A DNA stretch of 64,000 nucleotides from Bacteroidales bacterium. GTDB taxonomy: Bacteria > Bacteroidota > Bacteroidia > Bacteroidales > UBA12077. The stretch lies in assembly GCA_016342685.1 (NCBI GenBank), contig JAEINU010000004.1, positions 372,001 through 436,000 on the forward strand. Direction: 5' to 3'. The translations under genes were made by a program, and so were the position numbers. Numbering within the stretch: the stretch's first letter is position 1; each line of letters opens with the position of its first letter. The notes below the pieces were generated by a model. It did not search any database and was not told the DNA's origin. It worked only from the letters and a program-made list of their open reading frames with translations. This document shows, piece after piece, positions 54,229 through 62,234 of this stretch.

Positions 54229-55278
54229 TTAATTTCTATTCTCATTTTTAATAAAAGAACCATCTTTGGATAACAATATAGCGACAGATCTAGTTTGAGG
54301 AAATTCAGAAAATATAATAATTAACATAACGGTAATTGGAACGCTAAGAATCATTCCTATAATTCCCCAAATTGCTCCCCAAAATGCAAGACCAATAAGC
54401 ACAATGAGAGGACTAACATTAAGAGATTTCCCAGTTAGTTTAGGATCGACAAAGTTTCCAATAATCAACTGAATTGCACCAACTATTATTAAAACCCAAA
54501 TACCAGGCATTAGTTCACCAAATTGAAGCATTGCAAACATTGAAGGGAATGCTGTTGCAATTAACGACCCTACAGTTGGAATATAATTCATTAAAAAAAT
54601 AAGAAATGCCCAAAACAAAGGAGCGTCTAAGCCTATAGTAAGCAGTGCAAAGTAACTTAGAAGTCCTGTTAGTATACTTATTAATGTTTTTAAAGAAAGG
54701 TATCTTCCAATTGATTTGTCGAGTTGTTTAAAAACTAGATTTACTTCGTTCTGATCTTCCTTTTTAGAATAAATAGCTTTTATTTTCTTTGAAAAGAAAG
54801 GTTCTTCCAGTAATAAAAAAAGCGTATAGATAATAATCAGGAATGCATCGCCAAAAATATCAGTTAGAGAACTAAATAATCCTGATAAAAGCTTGGTATA
54901 CTCATATTCTCCTAATAATTCTTTGGCAGAACTAACAATATCAATATTTAGTGATGTGTTTATTGATTCGGTTATTTGACTAATGTTATTTTGATAAGCG
55001 GGAAGTTGTGTTGATAGTTGTTGAATGTTTATAGTTAATATTTTAACTACGCCTCCAATAATTAAAAAGATTGCTGCAAATCCAATTACATTTAAAATTG
55101 AATTTGGAATCTTCTCTTTAATAAACTTTATTTTGTTCAAAACATCTCGAATTTCTTTAATAAGAAACCAAAAAATTAGTGCTACAACGAACGGAATTAT
55201 AAGGTTTTTTCCGTAAATAAATATCACAACAACGGCAAATGATATTAACAGACTATTTGTTATTCTTGATGCTCTCAT
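54229..55278 (-). CDS. AI-2E family transporter (PerM/TqsA-like)
   Basis: 349 residues from the ATG at 55278. An ATG at 55344 would overlap the upstream gene by 47 bases and add a Lys-rich tail, so the later start is preferred. About seven or eight membrane helices with the family's characteristic segments: GLSYFALLTIGLDAPLFWAFLIFLMNYIPTVGSLIATAFP and GKSLNVSPLIVLIGLAFWGAIWGIIGMILSVP. Members export autoinducer-2 or act as Na+(Li+)/H+ antiporters; sequence alone does not separate these roles. It is close downstream of the TfoX-like gene (19 bases). Confidence 0.9.
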   Translation of the reverse strand: MRASRITNSLLISFAVVVIFIYGKNLIIPFVVALIFWFLIKEIRDVLNKIKFIKEKIPNSILNVIGFAAIFLIIGGVVKILTINIQQLSTQLPAYQNNISQITESINTSLNIDIVSSAKELLGEYEYTKLLSGLFSSLTDIFGDAFLIIIYTLFLLLEEPFFSKKIKAIYSKKEDQNEVNLVFKQLDKSIGRYLSLKTLISILTGLLSYFALLTIGLDAPLFWAFLIFLMNYIPTVGSLIATAFPSMFAMLQFGELMPGIWVLIIVGAIQLIIGNFVDPKLTGKSLNVSPLIVLIGLAFWGAIWGIIGMILSVPITVMLIIIFSEFPQTRSVAILLSKDGSFIKNENRN

Positions 55279-55297
55279 TTTTAGTTTATTAATTGAA

Positions 55298-55645
55298 TTA
55301 ACTAGTTTTCTTTTTACTTTTTTTAGCTGTTGGATTATACTCAAGAGCTTGATTTATCCAATATTCTAAATCTTCATCCATATCAATTGCAATAGGCTCA
55401 ACATAAAGGAATCCTTTCATCGGGCGTTTAGTAAAATCCATCATTCGGCAACCTTCTTTTAGCAAAAGCTCATTTTGGGTTTCTGGATGAACACGAATCA
55501 TCAGATTCTCTTTAATAATCCCAACGCACATTTTCTCTTGGATCATAAAACAGAGTCCTCCCATCATTTTTTTTTCTTGGAAGGCGATGTTTTTGTTTTT
55601 TAATACCTGACAAACTCGATCTTGAAGATTTATATCGTAGGCCAT
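55298..55645 (-). CDS. TfoX/Sxy N-terminal domain protein
   Basis: 115 residues from the ATG at 55645 (MAYDINLQDRVCQVL); the longer frame to 55690 reads into the preceding terminator. It consists of a single TfoX N-terminal domain, with EKKMMGGLCFMIQEKMCVGI and DLMIRVHPETQ-like features and GFLYVEPIAIDMDEDLEYWI. In gammaproteobacteria TfoX/Sxy regulates competence, but stand-alone N-domain proteins are widespread and of unknown function. No competence genes are near. Confidence 0.88.
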   Translation of the reverse strand: MAYDINLQDRVCQVLKNKNIAFQEKKMMGGLCFMIQEKMCVGIIKENLMIRVHPETQNELLLKEGCRMMDFTKRPMKGFLYVEPIAIDMDEDLEYWINQALEYNPTAKKSKKKTS

Positions 55646-55693
55646 GTTTATTGTTCTTTTTTCGAGCAAGTTAATATTAAAATGGAACAAAAA

Positions 55694-55720
55694 AAAGCGC
55701 GAAGAAACTCTTCGCGCTTT
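55694..55720 (-). terminator. Terminator of the M16C peptidase gene
   Basis: Twelve-bp stem AAAGCGCGAAGA / TCTTCGCGCTTT with a 3-base loop and a T run on the minus strand, 18 bases past the stop. It overlaps the promoter area of the TfoX-like gene. Confidence 0.88.
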
Positions 55721-55738
55721 GATATAATGGTGTAAGAT

Positions 55739-58738
55739 TTATTTAGTAATCTTAATAACTTTTTTAAATAAATCTTTGTTTTCTTTTACTTTATCGGTAT
55801 TTCCATACACACAAATGGCTTCTTGATCTAAAATATCATTTACCATTTTTCCCATTCCTTTAACATCTTCAAGAGTAGAAGTTAATACCTCAGATCTCTC
55901 TTGTTTTAATTCATCAATTGTTGTTTTAGTAAAATATCTTTGAACAGCAATTGAACCTCTTTGCGATGCAGTAGTTGGACGATCCATACGAGCAATTGTA
56001 CCAATAATAAAACGTGTCATTTCGTTTTTATCTGCTTCAAAGTCTTTTAAGAAGCTTGGTGATGCATCAAAATTTTCAATTGTTTCTCTTAGGTTAGGAT
56101 CTCTGTATGATCCAAAATATACGTTTCCTGTAGAAGAGAATCCACTAAAACCACCATATGCTCCACCTATAACTCGAACTTGAGTTTGTAGCCATTCTCT
56201 TGAAAGAATTTGATTTAAAACACGCATTTTACCATTCCACTCATACCCCAATTTTTTAAAGTCATATCCCTTTGTTACATACTGAACTTTAGATGCAGCC
56301 ATTAAACCTTCGTTCTTTGTTTCTAATTCAAAATTCCAATCCTTAAGTTCACCTAAACCTTCTGGAAGTGAAGCAATAAATGTTTCTAATGATTTTGAAT
56401 AAACAGCATATTCTTCTTCCGAACAAGTAATTGAAGCAGTCATGTTTTTCTTATTAAAAAGAATTTGAGCAGTTTGAGCAAGCTTTTCACTTATTTCGTT
56501 ATGCTTTGCTTCAAAGTTTTCTGTTAAATCAGTAATAAAGTTATAGTAATCTAATCCATCGGTAAGTTCGTTAAACATTCCTCTGTTAGTGTAATAAGAA
56601 CTTAATCTGGTTAATGCATAATTCATTCCATTATTCTTGATACCAGCTTCAACTTGTGATTGTTGACGCATTAAAACAGCTTTTAATCTATCTTTATCGT
56701 CGTATTTTGATCTATTAATAACCTCATCGGCTAGTTCGAAGAGTTTATCGCTCTTATTTGTAAAAGCTTTCGTTGTAAAAAGAAATTTAGGAATAAGATT
56801 TTCGTCAGAATTATCTTCTAAATATGTTCTTAAGGCAGTGTAAAAACCTCCTGTATTTATATTTAGTTCGTTGTCAAGTTCTCCATAAGTATAATTTTCG
56901 GTGTTCATTAAACCAATAATCTCACAAAGTAAATTTGCATATGGAATTAAATCTTGAGGTACTGCACGTAAGTCAAAATATAGGTTCGAATAAAGAATGT
57001 TGTTTGTAAAATCAGCATGATGCAATACAGTTACATCTGAAACAGATTTTTCTTTTAGATCATACCACTCAACTTCAGAGCTTATATCAGAAAGTGCTAA
57101 CATTGGAATGGTTGCAAGAGCTTCAGGAGAATCCTCTTCTTTTTGATATTCTTTTAAAGCCTTTGTTTCTTCGACCAATTGTTCTACTTCTTCTTTACTT
57201 AAACTTGCTTTATAATCAGCTAATTCTTTTTTTACTTTTGCAGCGAACTCTTTTTCAAGTCCCGGTTGTGGTTTTAAAACCATTAACAAAGCATGAGGAT
57301 TTTCAATAAATTGTTCTTTAACAATTGTTTGAAGTAAACCATTACCAATGCCTTCTTTTACCTTTGTCAAAGGTTTTTCAAATTCTAACCCTAAGAATGG
57401 ATCGTCGGCAAAAAACCAACCATTATATGACGACCATAAATACATAAACCCTTTTTGAGCAGAGTTTCCTTCGCGCATATTAAATTCCATTCTATTAAGA
57501 ATACCATTGATCATTGATTGATCAAAACCTTCTTCACTTATTTTTTGTAGAGTTTCAGAAACAATTTTGTCAAATTTATCTTTGTCTTCAGGATTTGCAT
57601 TCTGAACCATTATTTGAAATACATTCTGTTTGGTATTATCAACGTATGCATTAACTTCTCTGCCAATTCCTGCTTCTTGCAATGCAACTCGTAATGGAGC
57701 TGATTCATGATTTACCAATGCTTCGCTTAAAACATTTAGAGCCATAGTTAATTCAACATCTGTACTTAGGCCAGTTACATAATTTAGTCCTAAATAAGTA
57801 TTGTTTTTTGTTGAACCTCCAACAGGCACTGGATATGATCCTTCGGCATATTTCTTAGCTTCGAAAGGTTTTTGAAGAGGAATTTCAATTTTTTCTTCTG
57901 ATCTCTCATATTTTGATAGATATTCAGAATCAATAAATTCTAATTCTTTGTTTAAATCAGCATTGCCATATAAAAGAATATAACTATTTGTTGGATGATA
58001 GTATTTATCATGAAATTCAGTAAAATATTCCTGCGTTAAACCAGGGATAGCCATTGGATATCCTCCTGAAGAAACACCATAAGTATTGTCAGGAAATAAT
58101 ATTTTACTTGATTGATAACCTAATTCTCTTGTTGGATTAGAAAAAGCACCTTTCATTTCGTTGTAAACAACACCTTTGTAGGTAATTTCACCATCGATAT
58201 CATCTAACTCATAATGCCAACCTTCTTGTTTCAAAATCCTTGGGTCTTCGTGTAAATTTGGATTAAAAACAGCATCTAAATACACATGCATAAGATTAAA
58301 ATAATCTTTGTCGTTCATACTGGCAACAGGGTAAGTTGTTACATCAGAACCTGTCATTGCATTCAAAAATGTGTTTAAAGATCCCTTAGTAAGCACATCA
58401 AAAGGACTTTTAACTGGAAAGTTTTTTGATCCGTTTAGTACTGAATGCTCCATAATATGTGGAGTTCCAAAATCATTTTCAGGAGTTGTTTTAAATGCTA
58501 TGTTGAATAATTTGTTTACATCATCAGCCTCAATTTTTAATAATCTGGCACCTGTTTTTTCATGTAAGAAGTACAAACAATTTGCATTTACTTCTTTTAC
58601 AAATTTCTTTTCAACTAGTTTAAAACCATTGTAGGTTTCATTTACTTTAAACTCCGCTTTAGGATTGCATGCCCATACCAAAGTAATTAAAGCAAGAAAG
58701 ATTAAAGAGAAAATTTTGTTTTTCATTTTATTTTTCAT
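55739..58738 (-). CDS. M16C zinc metallopeptidase lipoprotein (PreP-like)
   Basis: 999 residues, or 995 from the second ATG at 58726. The signal sequence ends in LVWAC, a lipobox-like site predicting membrane anchoring. The inverted zinc motif HIMEH (His94, Glu97, His98) with a downstream Glu in GVVYNEMKGAFSNP marks the active M16 half; the C-terminal half lacks it, as in presequence-protease (M16C) enzymes, whose two halves form a closed chamber degrading peptides. The length fits M16C. In the envelope it may clear peptides or signal-sequence fragments. Single gene with a clean terminator. Confidence 0.92.
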   Translation of the reverse strand: MKNKMKNKIFSLIFLALITLVWACNPKAEFKVNETYNGFKLVEKKFVKEVNANCLYFLHEKTGARLLKIEADDVNKLFNIAFKTTPENDFGTPHIMEHSVLNGSKNFPVKSPFDVLTKGSLNTFLNAMTGSDVTTYPVASMNDKDYFNLMHVYLDAVFNPNLHEDPRILKQEGWHYELDDIDGEITYKGVVYNEMKGAFSNPTRELGYQSSKILFPDNTYGVSSGGYPMAIPGLTQEYFTEFHDKYYHPTNSYILLYGNADLNKELEFIDSEYLSKYERSEEKIEIPLQKPFEAKKYAEGSYPVPVGGSTKNNTYLGLNYVTGLSTDVELTMALNVLSEALVNHESAPLRVALQEAGIGREVNAYVDNTKQNVFQIMVQNANPEDKDKFDKIVSETLQKISEEGFDQSMINGILNRMEFNMREGNSAQKGFMYLWSSYNGWFFADDPFLGLEFEKPLTKVKEGIGNGLLQTIVKEQFIENPHALLMVLKPQPGLEKEFAAKVKKELADYKASLSKEEVEQLVEETKALKEYQKEEDSPEALATIPMLALSDISSEVEWYDLKEKSVSDVTVLHHADFTNNILYSNLYFDLRAVPQDLIPYANLLCEIIGLMNTENYTYGELDNELNINTGGFYTALRTYLEDNSDENLIPKFLFTTKAFTNKSDKLFELADEVINRSKYDDKDRLKAVLMRQQSQVEAGIKNNGMNYALTRLSSYYTNRGMFNELTDGLDYYNFITDLTENFEAKHNEISEKLAQTAQILFNKKNMTASITCSEEEYAVYSKSLETFIASLPEGLGELKDWNFELETKNEGLMAASKVQYVTKGYDFKKLGYEWNGKMRVLNQILSREWLQTQVRVIGGAYGGFSGFSSTGNVYFGSYRDPNLRETIENFDASPSFLKDFEADKNEMTRFIIGTIARMDRPTTASQRGSIAVQRYFTKTTIDELKQERSEVLTSTLEDVKGMGKMVNDILDQEAICVYGNTDKVKENKDLFKKVIKITK

Positions 58739-58913
58739 TCGGTTAATAATTATTTTATAAGTGTTCTTTTATTTTAAAATAAATTTAAAATTACAATAAA
58801 TAGACTATATAACTAAGAAAAACGCTAGTTTTAGCATTTTATTTTGCTGTTTAATATATTTTAGATTGTTTGATAAGAAATTGTAATAATAGTTTAATTA
58901 AGGAATTGTTTTT

Positions 58914-59603
58914 TTGATTTTTGAAATCTTATTTAGAGATGAAAATCTCGTAGTTATTAATAAACCACATGGAGTAGTTGTTCATAGATCTTCCTATGTT
59001 GGTGAGGCGGATATTTATGCTGTTCAGGAGTTAAGAAAGCAACTGGGGCAATATGTTTATCCTTGTCATAGAATTGATCGTAAAACTTCAGGGATTTTGG
59101 TTTTTACATTAAATCAAGAGTCGGCAAGAAGAATGCAAGAGCTATTTGCTGGGAATTTTATCAAGAAAAATTATTTGGCAATAGTTCGTGGTTATACCGA
59201 TGATTTGGGAGTAATTGATTATACGCTGATAAATGAAAAAGGGAAGTCTCAAGAGGCATTAACTAATTACAAAACAATTAAACGAGTTGAGCTAGATATT
59301 CCTTTTGGCAAGTTTAAAACATCTCGGTATTCTCTGGTAGAGGTGGAGCCTCAAACTGGGCGGATGCATCAAATAAGAAAACACTTAGCGCATATACACC
59401 ATCCTATTATTGGTGACAGACCTCATGGTTGCAATAAGCAGAATCGCTTATTCAAAGAATTATTTCAAATGGATACAATGATGTTACATGCGCATCAAAT
59501 TTTATTTTCGCATCCTGAAAGCGGAAAAGAAATAAAGCTTAAAGCTTCTTTACATGCCGAATTCCAAAGAATGATCGATACACTCCAATTTGGCTCTTTT
59601 TAA
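58914..59603 (+). CDS. truC: tRNA pseudouridine synthase of the TruC/RluA family
   Basis: 229 residues. No suitable ATG precedes the N terminus; the TTG at 58914 gives MIFEILFRDENLVVINKPHG, which aligns with the start of E. coli TruC, so a TTG start is likely. The catalytic motif HRIDRKTSGILVF carries Asp55. The C-terminal part GRMHQIRKHLAHIHHPIIGD is typical of the family. TruC makes pseudouridine 65 in tRNA; an RluA-type rRNA or tRNA target is the alternative, though the lack of an S4 domain and the N-terminal match favour TruC. Confidence 0.85.
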   Translation: MIFEILFRDENLVVINKPHGVVVHRSSYVGEADIYAVQELRKQLGQYVYPCHRIDRKTSGILVFTLNQESARRMQELFAGNFIKKNYLAIVRGYTDDLGVIDYTLINEKGKSQEALTNYKTIKRVELDIPFGKFKTSRYSLVEVEPQTGRMHQIRKHLAHIHHPIIGDRPHGCNKQNRLFKELFQMDTMMLHAHQILFSHPESGKEIKLKASLHAEFQRMIDTLQFGSF

Positions 59604-59725
59604 TCCAAATTTTCTTATTTTTTAATAAATCAGGGAAAAATTGAAAATTAATTTTCAAAAATCAATTCTGTTGCAACTAATAATTTAGAAAAACATTTAA
59701 GCATTAAAACTAAAAATTTAAAAAG

Positions 59726-60424
59726 ATGAAAAAATTAGTTGCTATTTTAACAAGTTGCTTTATTGCATGTATTTTTACTGCACAAGTTAAAGCTCAAGGG
59801 TTTATTACTCCATTAGAGAGTGTTCAGTTAAACACAGAAACTGTTGCTTATAAAACAGATGGTACAGTAATTAAAGGTAAATTGAAAGGGGCTGTTTGTG
59901 TAATGGGATATTTAAAGAAAGTTACTATTCTTGATAATGCAGGAGTAAAACACAAACTTCCAGCTGCAGAATTAAAACAATTAAAAGTTAAGCCTGGTAA
60001 ATTGGCAAAGATGGAAATGGCTGCTAAATCAACTGAGGTTCCTTCACAAATTTCTAAGGAAAGATATGCAGAAGTTTTAAATCGCGAATGGTTAATTTAT
60101 GAAAAAACATTAAAAGACAAGAAAAAAGATGTTGCAGTATTGGGTCAATTATTAAATCCAGGATTTGATCATAAATACAAAGTTTTTGTTGATCCAAATG
60201 CAAAAGCTGGATTTGGAATCGGACCTGTAAAATTTGGTGGACCAAAATCTTATATGATTCAAAAAGTAGGTGCTAAGAAATCTATTATTGTGAAAAAAGG
60301 AGAGTACAAGAAAGTTGCTAAAGAGTTATTTGGCGATTGCAGCAAAATGATGAAAGCTTACGAGAAGTTTGATTATGGTCAAGTAGCTGAACACTTCTTT
60401 TATTACGATCAAAATTGCAAATAA
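59726..60424 (+). CDS. Secreted protein of unknown function
   Basis: 232 residues. A signal peptide (MKKLVAILTSCFIACIFTAQ, cleaved near VKAQ) is followed by a small beta-like part (TVAYKTDGTVIKGKLKGAVCVMGYLKKVTI) and a Lys-rich region; two Cys occur near the C terminus (FGDCSKMM and QNCK). I do not recognise a family. Codon use is similar to neighbours. It stands alone with a convincing terminator; a TGCAACTAA motif (complement of TTAGTTGCA) lies 46 bases before the start. Confidence 0.8.
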   Translation: MKKLVAILTSCFIACIFTAQVKAQGFITPLESVQLNTETVAYKTDGTVIKGKLKGAVCVMGYLKKVTILDNAGVKHKLPAAELKQLKVKPGKLAKMEMAAKSTEVPSQISKERYAEVLNREWLIYEKTLKDKKKDVAVLGQLLNPGFDHKYKVFVDPNAKAGFGIGPVKFGGPKSYMIQKVGAKKSIIVKKGEYKKVAKELFGDCSKMMKAYEKFDYGQVAEHFFYYDQNCK

Positions 60425-60450
60425 ACCGAACCAATTTTTATTTCAAAATA

Positions 60451-60480
60451 AAAGGAGCTTTGTTAGAAGCTCCTTTTTTA
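60451..60480. terminator. Bidirectional terminator
   Basis: Ten-bp stem AAAGGAGCTT / AAGCTCCTTT with a T run that overlaps the stop codon of the convergent isochorismatase-like gene at 60478. Confidence 0.87.
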
Positions 60481-61014
60481 GTTTAAATATTCATCAAGAC
60501 TTAAAACTTTTATTTTGTTCCCATTAATAGGAATTGTTTCTTTCCAAATCCAGTTGTAATGTTCAATTACTTGTTTGGCTTTTAAATGCGGACGATCTCC
60601 GGTTGTATGTGCATCGGAGATAACAGTAACTTTATATTCGTGATTTATTGCTGATTTTATAGTGGAATCGACACAAAAATCTGTTGCGCAACCAGTTATT
60701 GTTAATTTATCTATGTTAAGTTGTTGGAGTGTTGTGTGTAGTATCGATTTATAAAATGAATTGTTGGCAATTTTACTTATAGCTAGATCGTTGCAATGAA
60801 CATCTAAGGAATCTAGAACTTTCCACTCTTTGGAACTTGGCAAACAGAAATTATCTTTTGAGCCATCATGTTGAATGTAAATTACCGGTTGCCCTTTTTT
60901 TCTAAAAGAAGTAGCTAGTGTATTTATTCTTTGAATTACCCCATCTGAGTCCCAACGTGGAGTTTCAGGAGTAAATGATATGTTTTGCATATCAATTATT
61001 AGTAATGCTTCCAT
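60478..61014 (-). CDS. Isochorismatase-like cysteine hydrolase
   Basis: 178 residues. The triad of the family is visible: Asp8 (LLIIDMQN), a Lys near 81 (ISKIANNSFYKS) and Cys114 (TGCATDFCVDSTIKSA), followed by VTVISDAHTT. Family members hydrolyse amides or related bonds in nicotinamide, N-carbamoylsarcosine, isochorismate and others; the substrate here is not determined. It is monocistronic, convergent with the secreted unknown, and shares that gene's terminator. Confidence 0.9.
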   Translation of the reverse strand: MEALLIIDMQNISFTPETPRWDSDGVIQRINTLATSFRKKGQPVIYIQHDGSKDNFCLPSSKEWKVLDSLDVHCNDLAISKIANNSFYKSILHTTLQQLNIDKLTITGCATDFCVDSTIKSAINHEYKVTVISDAHTTGDRPHLKAKQVIEHYNWIWKETIPINGNKIKVLSLDEYLN

Positions 61015-61208
61015 AATTTATTCAGTTTTTACTAAAATAACGATTTGAAGTAGAAATCGATTAAGTTAATATAGCTTATACATAGTATTCATAACTGCTA
61101 ATTTAGTATTCTTTTTCGATTTAGTTTTAACATTGAATAAATAAATAATTAATATTTTATAATGGGCACGTTTTTAGACTTTTAATCTGAGAACAAGGTC
61201 TCAAATAG

Positions 61209-61258
61209 TAATTCTCAGTATGACTTCTTATAATTGCTAAGAAATATACTGAGAATTA
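61209..61258. repeat. 50-bp near-perfect inverted repeat
   Basis: Outer arms TAATTCTCAGTAT (61209-61221) and ATACTGAGAATTA (61246-61258) are perfectly complementary over 13 bp, with an inner stem TTCTTA / TAAGAA. No T run follows on either strand. It lies 28 bases past the stop of the gene at 61286. Either a weak terminator or a miniature repeat. Confidence 0.6.
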
Positions 61259-61285
61259 AACGGTATAGGACAAATGCATTTTTTA

Positions 61286-61990
61286 TTAAACTGCAATTAT
61301 TTCACCAAAAACAATTAGTCGATCAATTTGAACATCAATCTGGGTTTCTGTTAAATTATATCCTAGCTGCACTAAAATCCCTTTAATTGTTTCCGAGATA
61401 GTTTTTGTTGATTCTTCAAGAATTTTATTTTTGTTGTTATTGCTAATCATTTCATTAACAATACTTATCTGCCATTTTTCCGACAAGTAATTTTCTGCTC
61501 TTTTATCAGAATATTCTGCTTTTTTAGCAACTTCGGTAAATGATTGAAGGTATTTGCCTAAATATTTGTCTGCATGGTCTCCTTTTTCATTCCAGCCATT
61601 ACCTGAATCTACTTCTGGTTTGCCTTTGTCGAAATTAAGCTTGTCATTTCCAGTAAGTTCAACTACTCTAATTTTTAATCTATTTGCAGATTCGTCATAA
61701 GAAAGATATAAATCGCTTAATTCAATTTTAAATTGCAAACTGAATTGCCAATTGTATGTTACTTTAATGTATGGGTCTGGTAAAAAAGCTACACCGTCGA
61801 CAGAATATTTCCTGTAAGCTGAATAACCGGTAGAATCAATAGCTGTAACAATCTGTTTTTTTGGTATTATTTCACTAAAATTACACTTAGCTAATGTTTT
61901 GTTCTGGTTCTTTTTTACAAATAAATCATAGGCAAAATATCCTACAACAGCAATAATAATTAAGATTAAAATAGTTTTAATAGTTTTCAT
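61286..61990 (-). CDS. Membrane-anchored protein of unknown function (DUF4230-like layout)
   Basis: 234 residues. One N-terminal helix (about 5-23, ILILIIIAVVGYFAYDLFV) anchors a soluble extracytoplasmic part. The body reads like a beta domain (IKVTYNWQFSLQFKIELSDLYLSYDE, RLKIRVVELTGNDKLNF) followed by long helices. The layout recalls DUF4230 proteins, but I cannot confirm the family by eye. It is not clearly in an operon: 270 bases separate it from the next gene on the same strand. Confidence 0.75.
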   Translation of the reverse strand: MKTIKTILILIIIAVVGYFAYDLFVKKNQNKTLAKCNFSEIIPKKQIVTAIDSTGYSAYRKYSVDGVAFLPDPYIKVTYNWQFSLQFKIELSDLYLSYDESANRLKIRVVELTGNDKLNFDKGKPEVDSGNGWNEKGDHADKYLGKYLQSFTEVAKKAEYSDKRAENYLSEKWQISIVNEMISNNNKNKILEESTKTISETIKGILVQLGYNLTETQIDVQIDRLIVFGEIIAV

Positions 61991-62160
61991 AAATTCTCAA
62001 GAATTTTTGGTTAATAAATCGATTTTTAAGGTTTTTCTAAACCCAACACTTATTAATTCTCAAATTCTTATGAAGGTGACCCCTTTAATAATGTGCTTTA
62101 CAACACATTTTGTGGAGTGTTTAGGGGATGTTTTATAAATAGTTGATTATTAGAAATATA

Positions 62161-62188
62161 AAAATCCCTTTCCGTAATTGAAAAGGGG
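62161..62188 (-). terminator. Terminator of the VWA-domain gene
   Basis: On the minus strand a stem built from CCCCTTTTC and GGAAAGGG is followed by ATTTTTAT, about 50 bases past the stop at 62235. The stem is imperfect at its top. Confidence 0.6.
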
Positions 62189-62234
62189 CTAATTTACTAA
62201 CCAAACTTAGCGAGATGAGTGGAAAGCATTAAAA

